From Ceratopteris richardii (Eukaryota; Streptophyta; Polypodiopsida; Polypodiales; Pteridaceae): a stretch of 64,000 bases of DNA. Shown in pieces: positions 1 to 10,327 of the stretch (position 1 is the stretch's first letter; the number at the start of each line of letters is the position of its first letter). The translations under genes were made by a program, and so were the position numbers. The stretch lies in the NCBI GenBank assembly GCA_020310875.1, contig CM035422.1, positions 58,674,796-58,738,795 on the forward strand, given 5' to 3'. The notes below the pieces were generated by a model. The model did not search any database, was not told where the DNA came from, and saw nothing but the letters and a program-made list of their open reading frames with translations.

Positions 1-108
1 GCACTCTTCCTTGACTTTATGAAGCTCCCCCTTGATTTGTAGCTTCTCCTTTGCTTCACTTTAGTTCCAATGCTTTGCCTCTTCAAGCTCCAATGCTCTG
101 ATACCAAT
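1..108 (-). mobile_element. Internal 5' edge and PBS of an off-window LTR element
   Basis: Read on the minus strand, the LTR at 109-885 ends in CCAACA and is followed, after two bases, by TGGTATCAGAGC (positions 95-106 on the complement). That is the usual primer-binding site complementary to the 3' end of initiator tRNA-Met. The remaining 94 bases are untranslated leader with no reading frame. The rest of the element lies to the left of the window, so its family cannot be named. Confidence 0.75.
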
Positions 109-885
109 TGTTGGAGAATTCCTCTTCTATTCGCAGCGAAAAGTGTAGAAGACCTTCTCAGGATCAAGACTTTTGCCAATAGCTGAACCTTCAAATGAAA
201 ACTGGTAACAACTGAAACTTGCAATGAACTTGAAACTTTGGTCACTCAACCTAGGCACTTTGACCTTTCAAATGAGCTAAGAAACACTCAATTTGGAGTA
301 GTTTTGGGTTGGAAATTCTTTATCTCAAAACATGCTACCTGTCCACTCAATTAGGCTAAAAATTAGACTTCACTAAAAATTGAATACCTTAGAGAGCATA
401 AAGAATTTGATAAAATTGATAAAGATAGAGGAAGTAATTAAGATAATCTTTCCAACGAATGTTTAAACTCTAAAATTGGATACATATATTGAGAGATATG
501 ACTCTCACAAGTAGACTACCTAGAAATGGGTATGCGATTGGACATAGTCTATGAGAGTGAAGAGAAGGAAATGACTCAAACCAAATGAACTAGCTACAAG
601 GGGACTTCCATGCCTTCTTCCTCTATTCTTTAGTGTCCTCCCTTGCTTCTTTTGTAGCCAAATGACCAAGAGCTCTCATGATGAGTTTGAGAGGTCTTCT
701 CCATAACTTCTCCACTACTTTGGACAACCACTTCTCTTACAGTTCAGTTTTTGGATTTGATTCTCTTTTGGCCTCCACTACTTGCTGAAGTAAATGCTTC
801 CATTTTTCATTTTTGTATTTTCCTTCTATTGGAAGAAAATCCTTTTTGCAAAAATATATACGACCTTACTTCTTTATTTTTAACA
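109..885 (-). repeat. 5' LTR of a minus-strand element inserted in copia-1
   Basis: The segment starts TGTTGG and ends TAACA, the expected short inverted ends of an LTR. A tRNA-Met PBS sits just outside its left end, so this is the 5' LTR of a minus-strand element. On its right, at 886, the reverse transcriptase frame of copia-1 resumes in the middle of the conserved GSLM motif, which fixes the right border to within a few bases. The partner LTR and second target duplication are off-window. A weak plus-strand open frame at 751-948 lies across the border and is not a gene. Confidence 0.7.
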
Positions 886-1910
886 CATGAGACTACCAAC
901 AATAGACTGATAGGGAATTTTGATCATGAATTCCTTTTTCTCATTTGATTTGGGGCAATCATCCTTGCTCAATTTCACATATGTGGGTAAAGGTGTACTC
1001 AATGCCTTTCCACCTTGCATTTTGAACCTATGAAGTACTTTGGATATGTACTCACTTTAAGACAAGTATATGCATCTTTTACTCCTGTCACGAGTAATGT
1101 GCATGCCAAGAATATGTTTGGCATCCCCCAAATCCTTCATATTAAATGTTTGACTCAACTTCTTTTTGAGAATTGAAAAATCATAAGAGGACATCCCAGC
1201 AATCAACATATCATCGACATAAAGTATCAAGCATATCAAGCTGCCATCTGAGCATCTCTTTGTGTAGATACAATGATCCTCATTGCTTCTAGAATAGCCT
1301 TGAGACTTCATAAAAGCAACAAACTTTTGGTACCATTGTCTAGGGGGCTTTTAAAGTCCATACAAGCTCTTCTTGAGCTTACAAACTAGAATTTCCTTGC
1401 CAAGAACTACATAACCCTCTCGTTGTTCCATATAGATCTCATCTGTAAGATCTCCATGCAAGAAAGCAATTTTAATATCCATTTGGACTAGCTCTAAGTC
1501 CTCCATTGCAAGGAATCCAAGAAACATGTGCAAGGTAGTCATCTTGACCATTGGAGAGAAGGTTTTCTCGAAATTAACACCATGTTGTTGCTTAGAATCC
1601 TTTGCAACAAGTCGTGCTTTATACTTTGGAGAAGCACGATCTCATGTGAATTTCAGCTTATATACCCATTTGCATGGTAAAGCTTTCCTACCAGTTGTCA
1701 AAGGTACTAGATCCCAAATATCATTCTTGTGAATAGAATCCAACTCACTCTTCATGGCACGCTCCCACTTGACATGATCCTTTGTCTGCATAGGCTCTTT
1801 GTAGCAAGAAGGCTCACCAACATCTATTAGCATAACAAAATCTAAGCCACGAACATATCTATCAGGTGTAGAGCATCTCAATGGTTGCTCAATAGGAACA
1901 TGTGCAGATT
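886..1910 (-). pseudogene. copia-1 reverse transcriptase remnant
   Basis: Minus-strand translation gives the Ty1/copia RT domain in three pieces. The N-terminal part is near 1642-1881 (KNDIWDLV and KWVYKLK). The middle is 1351-1551 (QMDIKIAFLHGDL, then a KSLYGL end). The catalytic part is 1057-1311, with YVDDM and the NMKDLG, ILGM motifs. It continues through 886-1056 to GSLM, where an LTR interrupts it. The pieces are joined across stops and frameshifts, so no enzyme can be made. RNase H is absent and would lie beyond the inserted element at the left. Family membership is clear; the exact lineage is not. Confidence 0.85.
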
Positions 1911-2481
1911 GTCCACCCGTGCACTCTTAAGGTAGAGCTTAAATGGTGATCTAGACAACTCTAGATAGGGAGATGCAAGGTAGAGGTATGCTGGCTCAAT
2001 TTGATGTCTGAGGTAGTGCAGAAGTCAGGTATATATAGGATAATGGGTGGCCTTCCATGGATTACTATACATGGATGATAGAGCATGGGCGGCCATCGCC
2101 TGCATAATTGCCATACACGACTTAGGCCGATTGAACTGACCGAACAAATATAAATGATTTTTGACTCTGATAGGAAATATTCCATGGAATATTCCCTTTA
2201 CCATCATGGTGGGGGCGTTGCCCCCGGACCCCCACCAGGGAGCCTAATGGCCCCCTTGGACCCCCAGCTAGGGCTTCTCACCGCTGCCCCGAACCCCACA
2301 ATTGGGGACCTTGGTAATTCCCTTTCCTTACGAAACTTTACACGGTCCAATATGACCTTCATCCAACATGCAAGTTGGGATTCCCATCAATTGGGTAATG
2401 CATGTTTGGCTTCTCCTCATAATGGGGGCCTTACAAAATGCGCATACAATCATGAGGCGTAGACATTGATCATATACTAAC
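1911..2481 (-). repeat. Truncated solo LTR of the copia-4 family
   Basis: This stretch aligns by eye with the copia-4 LTRs (22898-23507 and 27810-28453). It lacks about the first 108 bases and ends in the same ACTAACA. It has only one copy of the GC-rich block that is repeated two and three times in the copia-4 LTRs. It sits where copia-1 has lost its integrase core: pre-integrase coding resumes at 2482 and RT coding ends at about 1910. A short CA run (2482-2493) follows. No target duplication is seen. Confidence 0.8.
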
Positions 2482-3307
2482 ACACACACACACCTGTATG
2501 AACGAGATCTAAAGGCTGAATTGAAGAGTCAATGTGCAGTCTATGCACATTTCTGGTTTGCTTTCCATATTGACAATGCTCACAAAATAAGAAATTAGAG
2601 AAAGATAACACAGGTAAGTAGCCAGCATAAGAAAGATTTTCCATTCCACTATGAGATATATGGCCTAAACCACCATGCCAAATACAAGCCATAAGTTGTT
2701 CAGTAATAGCTAACAAGTGTTCTTTCTGTGATACAAATAAAGGATAAAGTGAGACAAATTTTCTTCCTTTTGCAATAACCGTATGCCCCTTTGATATATG
2801 AAAGGACTGAGCATATAAGACCACCTTGTAACCAAGGTCATCAGGTTGGACAATTAACATCAAATTGCATGATAACTAAGGTACATGGCATATATTATGC
2901 ATAGTAAATTTTGAACCATCAATGAATTGCAGAACCACATCTCGAATCCCCACAATGTCACACTAGTAAGAGTCACCAAGTCTCACGATACCAAGAGACT
3001 TTGCTACATAATTAGAGAACCATTCTCTGTGTGGTGTCTCATGGAAAGAAGCATCAGAATGTGGCAGCCATGTGTGGGAAAGAGAATCAGCCATAAGAGC
3101 CTCAGTTGGCACAATACTATCAAGTGTCAACAAATCAGCATCATCAGAAATAGCATTAATTTCTTCAATCTTCACAGTCGACGTAGATGGTGTAGATAAC
3201 TGTTTAACATGCCCATCAACATTCTGTCCTTTACCTTTAGGATTCTTCAATGTATAACAATATTTCTTCATATGTCCTTGCTTATGACAATAATGGCATT
3301 CGATATC
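2482..3307 (-). pseudogene. copia-1 zinc knuckle, protease and pre-integrase remnant
   Basis: On the minus strand a gag zinc knuckle (CHYCHKQGHMKKYC, CX2CX4HX4C) starts at the border with the 3308 element. A degenerate protease region follows (to about 2960), then a GAG-pre-integrase region at 2477-2863 with HGGLGH and CEHCQYGK. The frame reaches the start of the integrase core (PLDLVHT) and stops at the LTR fragment. Most of the integrase core is missing. Several stops and frame changes occur. The gag N-terminus continues at 7778-8302, on the other side of the inserted element. Confidence 0.8.
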
Positions 3308-3755
3308 TGTAATAAAGTAAGTCTACGATCCAAGGGTCTGGTTGGTTCAAACAGATCTGAAATCGGACACCGTTTGGTCATCCATGTGTGTGACCAAAGA
3401 TCTCGAGTTTAGACTTACTAGGAGGTCTTGTGCTCTTGTGAACAAGTGATCCACTTAGCTTAGTGGTTAAGTCTCATGGATGTGAAGGAAGAGGTCTTGG
3501 GTTCAATCCCCATGGGAGACATAGGGAGAGTATTTTTCCCAAAGAGATCTAGAACCTTCTAGAAGCATCCACTTGAGTTAACTCGAGTTAACTGGGACAC
3601 TTGGCGCACATGTAGTTACATGGCTGACACTTGGATGGTTAGTATCCACCTGCCCAAGAAGGCAGTCCCCTGGAGAGAGCTATATATAGAGGCATTTGGT
3701 TAGGGGGAGAGTCATCTCTCTAGTATGTGGTGGTCGTAATCCTTGTTCTCTTGCA
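3308..3755 (+). repeat. Left (5') LTR of the 3308-7777 element
   Basis: A 448-bp LTR from TGTAATAAAG to TTCTCTTGCA. It has a TATA-like TATATATA at 3681-3688, about 70 bases before the end, so U3 is long and R-U5 short. A tRNA-like module lies in U3 (see 3457-3510). Confidence 0.9.
3457..3510 (+). other. tRNA-like module (boxes A and B) inside the LTR
   Basis: TAGCTTAGTGG at 3457-3467 fits the Pol III box A consensus and GGTTCAATCCC at 3500-3510 fits box B, at tRNA-like spacing. The same module recurs in the right LTR at 7397-7451. It looks tRNA-derived, but no complete cloverleaf with a paired acceptor stem is seen, so it is not called as a tRNA gene. Confidence 0.65.
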
Positions 3756-3756
3756 T

Positions 3757-3768
3757 TGGTATCAGAGC
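3757..3768 (+). promoter_or_regulatory. Primer-binding site (initiator tRNA-Met)
   Basis: TGGTATCAGAGC lies one base after the left LTR. This is the standard minus-strand priming site complementary to initiator tRNA-Met, and it fixes the element as plus-strand. Confidence 0.9.
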
Positions 3769-3887
3769 CTAGGAAGTAGGCTTGGGAAAGGTGGAATGAT
3801 CCAATGGCCTCTAAAAAAGGCGCTTGGGCATCCTCTATGTGAAAGGGTAGGAATTGTGGAAGGTGCGCGCATCGGTTTCAAGGATGT

Positions 3888-4188
3888 CCTAGTTCGCTGG
3901 CCTAGTGGTTGGGCCTCTCACCTCTTGAGGCGGGGGCAAGGGTTCAATCCCTGGCAGCAACATGTAAGGGACATGTAATCTGGAATGATGTTGCATTATG
4001 GCTGAGTGCCACCGTTTGTCTATCCCTGCGGTAGTGTTGATCGCCGTTTAACCCAGTCTTGTAAACCCCTGTTCTTGTGGGATAAGGGGGGTCCCATGGG
4101 TACTATGCCCTTCCTTGTACAGTTGCAATTTCAAAGTTGAAGTCCGGGAGAGTAGGCCTCGGCCGAACCTCCATTTAAAAAAAAAAAA
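3888..4188 (+). mobile_element. Probable tRNA-derived SINE with poly(A) tail
   Basis: A tRNA-like head carries a perfect box A (TGGCCTAGTGG, 3898-3908) and box B (GGTTCAATCCC, 3941-3951). A non-tRNA body of about 220 bases follows, ending in a run of 12 A (4177-4188). This is the normal layout of a plant SINE: Pol III transcription from the head and LINE-dependent retroposition. TGGAATGAT occurs at 3792-3800 and 4193-4201. It could be the target duplication, but that would place 88 extra bases before the head, so the 5' border is uncertain. Confidence 0.7.
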
Positions 4189-4349
4189 GGGATGGAATGA
4201 TTGGGGTGTATCTCTCAATCCGTAGGTCGGATTGAGGCATGTAATATACCATTGGAAAGCTCTCGGAACGAACTTTCCAATGAGCTAGCTTGGAAGTGTG
4301 AACTCCATGGGAATCCTTGGGTTGCACTTGATTGAGTGTTCAAGATACC

Positions 4350-4485
4350 AAGCATGGGTGAGAACGAGGTTCAAGACTGAGGTTGAGAACAAGGGCTCGA
4401 GATACCAAGGTTGCGAACAAGAAGGTTCAAGACACCAAGGTTGAGAGCAAGGGTTCAAGAGACCAAGGTTGTGAACAAGGTTCAA
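4350..4485 (+). repeat. Short tandem repeat of about 28 bp
   Basis: Four to five diverged units of the form GGTTG(A/C/T)GAACAAG...TTCAAGA(T/C)ACCAA. The stretch is open in one frame (4383-4595). It may be the decayed C-terminal coding end of an older element, because it runs straight into a polypurine/LTR-start junction at 4597-4621. Confidence 0.55.
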
Positions 4486-4596
4486 GAAACTATGCGAGGT
4501 TGAGGGACATCAATTCAAGGGCACCTAGGGAGTTCAAGGGGTTGATCACCGAGGCTAGAGGGATACAAGAGCAGATCATTGAGGACAATGATTGAC

Positions 4597-4621
4597 CAAG
4601 GGGGGAAGAATGTAATAAAGT
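4597..4621 (+). other. Internal second copy of the PPT and LTR start
   Basis: The polypurine tract and first LTR bases (CAAGGGGGGAAGAA then TGTAATAAAG) occur here and again at the true right LTR border (7236-7258). After TGTAATAAAGT the two copies diverge. This suggests that the interior contains the 3' end of an older related element. Confidence 0.7.
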
Positions 4622-4698
4622 GATTGAACCACACCCTTGATAGATAGGAGATGGTTGAACTACACCCTAAGAGGGAGGATTAGGAAGTAATCCTCAAC

Positions 4699-4839
4699 CA
4701 TGGCTTTTGGGGCAAGTGGTTAGCCCATCACATTCCTAACCAAGAGGTTGTGAGTTCAATTCCTTACACATCACATTCCATGGCTTTTGGGGCAAGTGGT
4801 TAGCCCATCACATTCCTAACCAAGAGGTTGTGAGTTCAA
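4699..4839 (+). repeat. 80-bp-spaced tandem duplication of a tRNA-like unit
   Basis: A 61-bp sequence (CATGGCTTTTGGGGCAAGTG to GTGAGTTCAA) occurs at 4699-4759 and 4779-4839. Each copy has a box B-like GAGTTCAA segment and an upstream GGCAAGTGG that resembles box A. It is probably a duplicated SINE head or another tRNA relic. Confidence 0.6.
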
Positions 4840-7235
4840 GCTTGGCCATGATTTTCCAAGAATATGCGATTGGAACTACCCTGTAGATTGCCCAAGTATT
4901 GGCAATAAAAATTTTCTTTAGGAATTATTCACTCAAGTTCCATTTATCGAATGGAAAAACATGTGAAAAAGAGTGAGCTGTTCCAAGTATGAACAGAATG
5001 AAGGAATTCCAAACTTGTAGTCTACAATCGTGAAGACGGTACTTAAGTCTGTGGAAGGTAAAACATAAACGTTTGCCTATCCTTAAAGGGATTTCGGTGC
5101 AAATCAAGAAAGCATGAGCGGATGCTTAGACTTAAGCAGCAGAGAGATTCCTATAAAAGTCTTGGCCAGGATAGGTACCTAAAATCATTAGTAGAAAGGA
5201 ATCTAAAGATAAGAAGTCAAAAGCTCTTGTCGCTACAAAATTGGTCAAGAATAACCAATTGAACTTGAATTTGAGAAATTCAAGAACTTGGAATTCTGAT
5301 TGGTTTTCATTTGAAAACCCTAGCAAAAAGGATTGGAGATATTCTATTAAAGGTTTTCAAGTTCCCAAGGTTAAGCACAAAGATCGTGAAATGATCATGT
5401 CAAGGGATTAAAACCTAGAATATCAAGATAGAGATAGTGCCTAAGACTGCGAAATTCTTGTCAAGAATTAAAGCTAGAAGGTTCTCTATCAAGAGATGTT
5501 GTAGACTTTAGGATAAAATTCACTCACATGTCAATGTGAGTATAAAATAGGGTGGTATGGAACACCAGATTTTATACTCCGATTGATGTAGGAAAGATGG
5601 TATGGGACATTAGACCGTGAGATGATGATTATCTTTTAGTCCTTGTTTGAATCTTGAAGTTAGGTTTGATCTTCAAAGGAATTAAAACTTCAACGAAGGA
5701 GTTTAAATTCAAGAAGGATCTCAAGATACTTCAAGATGACTTCAAGATCAAGGAAACTGAAGATATGAAGTAAGTAACTTCCAAGATCTTCTTAGAACAC
5801 TTCAAGCTAAGTGTTATTGATCAGAAATATTTGATAAATTTATGAAAGAAGTTGGACTTTGATTTTGAGTAGATCTTTTCAACTAAAGATTTAATTGACT
5901 AAGTCAAGCATCAAGTTCCTAGTGAAACTTGGTAAATTCAGTCTTTTGACTCAAAGAAATGCACAAGAATTGCATTCACGAATAGGAGTCAAAAAGACTG
6001 AATGTGACCTGAACTTAGTCTCAAGTGAAGCATTATTTGAATACTAAACTCATCGACAGAACCTCAGTGGTTCGACACACTGATATTGGTTACCACACTA
6101 GTATTTTGTGGTTGGATGATGTTTTCGAGTTGCTTTAAATCTTTTGAGAATCCATCTTATTTCTCTTAAAGATAAAGACAATGCTTCAATACCTTGTTGA
6201 AATAGATCTTTGAGACGTTAAAGTCCTGAGTCAACTAGGCTTTCACTCATAGCAAGTTTACATATGTTCGAAGTTTGAATCGGTTGTACAGAGTTTTAGT
6301 TATTTCTTTCCGCTTTCCAAATCTTTTGGAATTGGCTCAGACTTGGTATCTGATTCATTTTGCAAAAGACCAGGGTTAGCCGGTTAGAATTAGATAACTA
6401 ACTTGAACATCCTAGATAGATGTTATGTACAAGAACCTTTTCAAATCTTCAAAAGATAATAAGTCTAAATGGACTTATTTATTTGATTTTGCTTCAATTT
6501 ATAGCATAAATAGTTTCCTAGAGTCTAGTATACTCTAGAATAGAGAAGTTAGGAATTGCTCAATAGATTCAGAATTCCCGATAACTTTTAAGTTAAATCT
6601 TTGAGAAAAGTGTTCTAAGTTGAACAATTTTCATTTTGAATTTGAATTGGTCAAGTTACTATGGTTGACTCCACCAAAATGGTAAACTTTCTCCTACAGT
6701 TTACAAAGGATTTTTTAGGACAAAGTAGTCCTCTAGTCGGGTGAAAAAATCAAGTAACTGTTGGATCAAAGTAAACCATTGTACAAACATCTAAGTTAGA
6801 TGTATGGAACAACCAAACTTCAAGTTCTCCAAAACAAATTCAAGTGAATCAAGAGTTCTCAAAGTCTTTTAAGGGATAAGAATCCTACCTTCATTACTAA
6901 GTTCATGCATCAGTTATGCCTAGAAATGTACTAGTAATTTGAATCCACCTAGTTCACATGTTTGTGCCTAGATCGCACATCCAGAAACTGTGAATTAGCC
7001 AGGGATGTATTTAGATCCACCCTCATTATTCTTCACTAGTTTGTACTTTGTCATGTTCATCAAAGTGCAAAACCAGATAGTGTTTTGAATCATTTGTGTA
7101 GGGATGCCACCACAGAGATGAGACATGTTCTTCCAGTTCTAGAACATGACCATGTTCTTCCAGTTTAGAACATGAGGCTCACGGGTTGCCTACAGTATGT
7201 ATATAGCTCTATTTTTTAGGAAGAAAATATTTTCC
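4840..7235 (+). other. Non-coding interior of the 3308-7777 element
   Basis: About 2.4 kb of A/T-rich sequence. No open frame matches a known domain on either strand; short minus-strand frames at 4925-5326 have no recognisable motif. Recurring TCAAG-rich phrases suggest old tandem duplication, but no clean unit is visible. Confidence 0.6.
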
Positions 7236-7248
7236 AAGGGGGGAAGAA
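7236..7248 (+). promoter_or_regulatory. Polypurine tract
   Basis: AAGGGGGGAAGAA lies directly before the right LTR. It is the expected plus-strand primer site and confirms orientation. Confidence 0.85.
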
Positions 7249-7777
7249 TGTAATAAAGTAAGTCTACGATCCAAGGGTCTGGCTGGTTCAGACAGATCTG
7301 AAATCGGACACCATTTGGTCATCCGTGTGTATGACCAAAGATCTCAAGTTTAGACTTACAATGAGGTCTTGTGCTCTTGTGAACAAGTGATCCACTTAGC
7401 TTAGTGGTTAAGTCTCATGGATGTGAAGGAAGAGGTCTTGGGTTCAATCCCCATGGGAGACATAGGGAGAGTATTTTGCCCAAAGATATCTAGAACCTTC
7501 TAGAAGCATCCACTTGAGTTAACTCAAGTTAACTGGGACACTTGGCGCACATGTAGTTACATGGTTGACACTTGGATGGTTAGTATCCACCTGGATGAGT
7601 TAACTCGAGTTAACTAGGACACTTGGCGCACATGTAGTTACATGGTTGACACTTGGATGGTTAGTATCCACCTGCCCAAGAAGGCAGTCCCCTGGAGAGA
7701 GCTATATATAGAGTCATTTGGTTGGGAGGAGAGTCATCTCTCTAGTATGTGGTGGGCGTAATCCTTGTTCTCTTGCA
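7249..7777 (+). repeat. Right (3') LTR of the 3308-7777 element
   Basis: A 529-bp copy of the 3308-3755 LTR. It is 81 bp longer because a block containing GTTAACTC, CACATGTAGTTAC and ATCCACCTG is duplicated in tandem (about 7515-7672). The tRNA-like module (7397-7451) and TATA box (7703-7710) are kept. Flanked on the right by ATATC. Confidence 0.9.
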
Positions 7778-8302
7778 ATATCCCTCTTCCTTGATTTACT
7801 TCTCCTCTTATTCGGTTCACCATTCTTTTCCTTATTCTTGCTCCTGCCACATTTCTGATTCTTTCGTTGGTAAGAATCACGAACATTATATGTGTCTCCA
7901 CATTGAGTGCCAACCATAGATTTTCTATGAATCTCCTCACTCAAGAGTGCTCCACATATGTCATCATAGGCAAGTTTACCACTAGGTGCACTATGGCTAA
8001 TAGCTGTGCAGAACGTGTCCCATGATGATGGTAGGGTGCATAACAACAATACTGCTTTCATTTCATTATCCATATCCATTTTTTGAGCTTGTAACTAGGA
8101 GAATGTAGCATCAAAATCATTTGAAATCCCATTTAGTGGATTCCATTGCCTCTTTTGAATCAGCACATCTTTAATCTCATTCTTTCATAGAGCAAAGTTT
8201 GTGCCATCAAATTTTCGGATCTCAAAATGGTCTTTGTTTGCAAGTTATAGCTCCTCCTTGGAACGCTGGCACTAGACCCTGATCCATGAGATGTGCATAA
8301 GA
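7778..8302 (-). pseudogene. copia-1 gag remnant
   Basis: Minus-strand translation from about 8302 begins with a copia-type gag start containing FDGTNF, with stops. It continues in an open stretch (8079 downward, MDMDNEMKAVLLLCTLP onward) to a basic linker ending at the element border. The following zinc knuckle is at 3268-3307. In copia elements gag forms the particle; here at least two stops lie in the first 75 codons. Confidence 0.75.
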
Positions 8303-9194
8303 CCTCTGATGCCATGATGGTAGGGAACTCAATAGAATGATAATGGAGCTAGAAGAGTCCAAACACCAACGAATAAGTGTATCAAGGAGCAAATCGACCA
8401 TTATATACTTGAATAAACCAAAAATCTTGAAAACTGTTGCCAAAGTATCCTCTACAAAATGAGCATATGAACAGTGTCAAAATATCATAAAACTGCAAGT
8501 ATTGACATGTTGACCTGCATAGTGAGTCAGTGACCCCACTGCATATAATCAGTTACCCAATAGAAGCCAACTAGGCTTATCAAGCACCTATGAACAACTA
8601 TCATACATCTCCTATGGCGAGGCTGGGTAAGTCTTCCACCTACATCACCGAAGAGACCCCAACATTTGGGTGTCTCCCAGTTTAGAAAACCTCACCACGA
8701 CCCTCTTTATCAAACAGAAAAGGCTTTATGCAAAAATGTAATTGCTATATCAATGACCACATGGACCTACATAAGCGGTACTCATAGAAATGTACATGGT
8801 GTGCATGTGCTCAATATATGCAGTAAAATTAGACTAAAAGTCTGAATGCACAACCCAAAAACTATCCAACAACAGCTGCAAGTGTCTTTCAACTTTGATG
8901 TTTTAGGCTCAAAAAACCTACATACATTTGCAACGGATGTTCCCACCAAAACTGAAAACCTTTCGAGAGACCTGTAGTTTTACGAGTGTGGCTGAAAACA
9001 AAGCCCCAAAGGTTGATATTTATTGTTAGAGAAGTACAAAGAACACTCTTCTTGATGTTCTTGGACCTGTGTGAAGAGAACTATGTGCAAAAGCACTCCA
9101 AAACGGCTCCAAAAGACATCCTAAAAATGCTTCAAAAATAGGCTTTGAAAGCAAAGAATGAAGCTTTGAGGGACCAAAACATGTTCAAGGTAAC
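8303..9194 (-). repeat. PBS-like site and probable 5' LTR of copia-1
   Basis: The complement of 8303-8314 is TGGCATCAGAGG, two changes from the tRNA-Met PBS, directly upstream of gag. Sequence from 8315 (TGATGG on the plus strand) would then be the 5' LTR. No second LTR copy is in the window, so its right end (somewhere near 9000) cannot be set. No reading frame in the interval has recognisable content. Confidence 0.4.
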
Positions 9195-9757
9195 ATGAAG
9201 CTTTGGGAAGCATTGGAGAAGGTGTATGCTACCTCAAGAAGGTCTCGGAGGATGCAACTCAAGAACGAGCTCAACAACATGAAGAAAAGCTCAAACCAAA
9301 GCATTAGTGAGTATACATTGAGGATCAAGGAGCTTGGAGATCAGCTAGCATCAATTGGATGCAAGATAGAAGAGGAACACATCCGCCAAACAGCCCTCAA
9401 TGGCTTGAGGAGTGAAAAAAAGTAGAATCCCCTCAACAAAAACATTCTTTATAGAGACCCTCTACCAACATTCGACGAGATTATACCAAATCTTGTGGCT
9501 GAAGAGGTTGCTCAAGAAGGAGAAGTCAACAAAGGTAAGGACAACCATAGTCAAATGTTATATGCACGATGAGGTAGAGCAAGGAACTCAAGAGGAGGCT
9601 CGAGAGGAAGAGGAAGAAGCTACAACAACACAAATTCCAGCCAACACAACTCGGAGGACAACAAGGACAACTCAAATGACAACACACATGGAAGAGGTCG
9701 AGGAAGAAATAGAGGAAGAGGTTGAGGTTCATACAATCCTCCTTGGATTTTTCTAAA
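9195..9757 (+). pseudogene. copia-2 gag fragment
   Basis: The plus strand encodes a copia gag segment of the UBN2 type: MKLWEALEKVY, then SISEYTLRIKELGDQL and a HIRQTALNGL stretch. After a TAG at 9423-9425 the same frame continues with gag-like sequence. Beyond that lies an arginine/glycine-rich region (RGRGR) that normally precedes the zinc knuckle. The knuckle is absent. Coding stops where an oppositely oriented copia fragment begins near 9774. Confidence 0.75.
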
Positions 9758-9773
9758 CTTTGCACATGACCAA

Positions 9774-10327
9774 TCATAGTGTTGCTCTTCTTGAAGCAAG
9801 CACCACGTTGCTCTTCCTGAATGGTTGTGGAGTTTGCTTTCTTAATTTGCATGCTTCACAAAACTCATGTAGTCCAACATCATTGAATCTTGGAAGACCT
9901 CTTACCACTTCATGGTTGCTCATTTCCTTAAGCTTGGGAATGTTGATGTGTCCAAACCTTTTGTGCCACAAATCGATTTCAGCAATCCTCTTGTTTCCAA
10001 ACTGAATATACATCACCTTTCCATGTGGTTGTTGAATGTAACATCCTACCTTCTTTCCTTGAGCAACGACCTTGAATCCTTCTTTTGGATTCTTTATAAA
10101 GAAACCTTTTTCATTGAAGATAACATGATATCCTTTCTCTACCATTTGTCCTACTGAAATCAAATTCTTTGCAATAGTAGGAACATGAAGAACATCAGCC
10201 AATACCTTCTTGTCTTCAAGATTGATATCTCCAACATGCTCAATTGCGTGTTGAGTTTCATCCCCGGTCTCCAAACATCCTTTTCCACTTGGAGCTTGTA
10301 GCTTTGTGAATAAATCTCCTTGGCATG
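9774..10327 (-). pseudogene. copia-3 protease end and pre-integrase fragment
   Basis: An open minus-strand frame (extending artificially to 10352 inside the B LTR) encodes the C-terminal part of a copia protease region (DVLHVPTIAKNLISVGQ). A GAG-pre-integrase domain with LWHKRFGHI and CEACKLRKQ follows. Element B is inserted at its right end (10328). It may be the same original element as copia-2 after inversion, since gag on one strand is followed by pol on the other. Confidence 0.8.

Larger units (their letters stand above)
3308..7777 (+). mobile_element. Non-coding LTR element with ATATC target duplication
   Basis: LTRs at 3308-3755 and 7249-7777 (TGTAATAAAG to TTGCA) are flanked by perfect 5-bp duplications, ATATC at 3303-3307 and 7778-7782. 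A tRNA-Met PBS follows the left LTR and a polypurine tract precedes the right one, so the orientation is plus. The 3.5-kb interior has no retrotransposon protein domain, so it must have used enzymes from another element (LARD-like). By eye the LTRs differ at roughly 15-18 sites over 448 aligned bases; the right one also has an 81-bp internal duplication. The element sits inside copia-1 gag. Confidence 0.9.

Noticed and set aside
3441-3525. A functional tRNA gene
   Set aside because: Boxes A and B are good, but no paired acceptor stem, proper anticodon loop or Pol III terminator was found, and the module is duplicated with the LTR.
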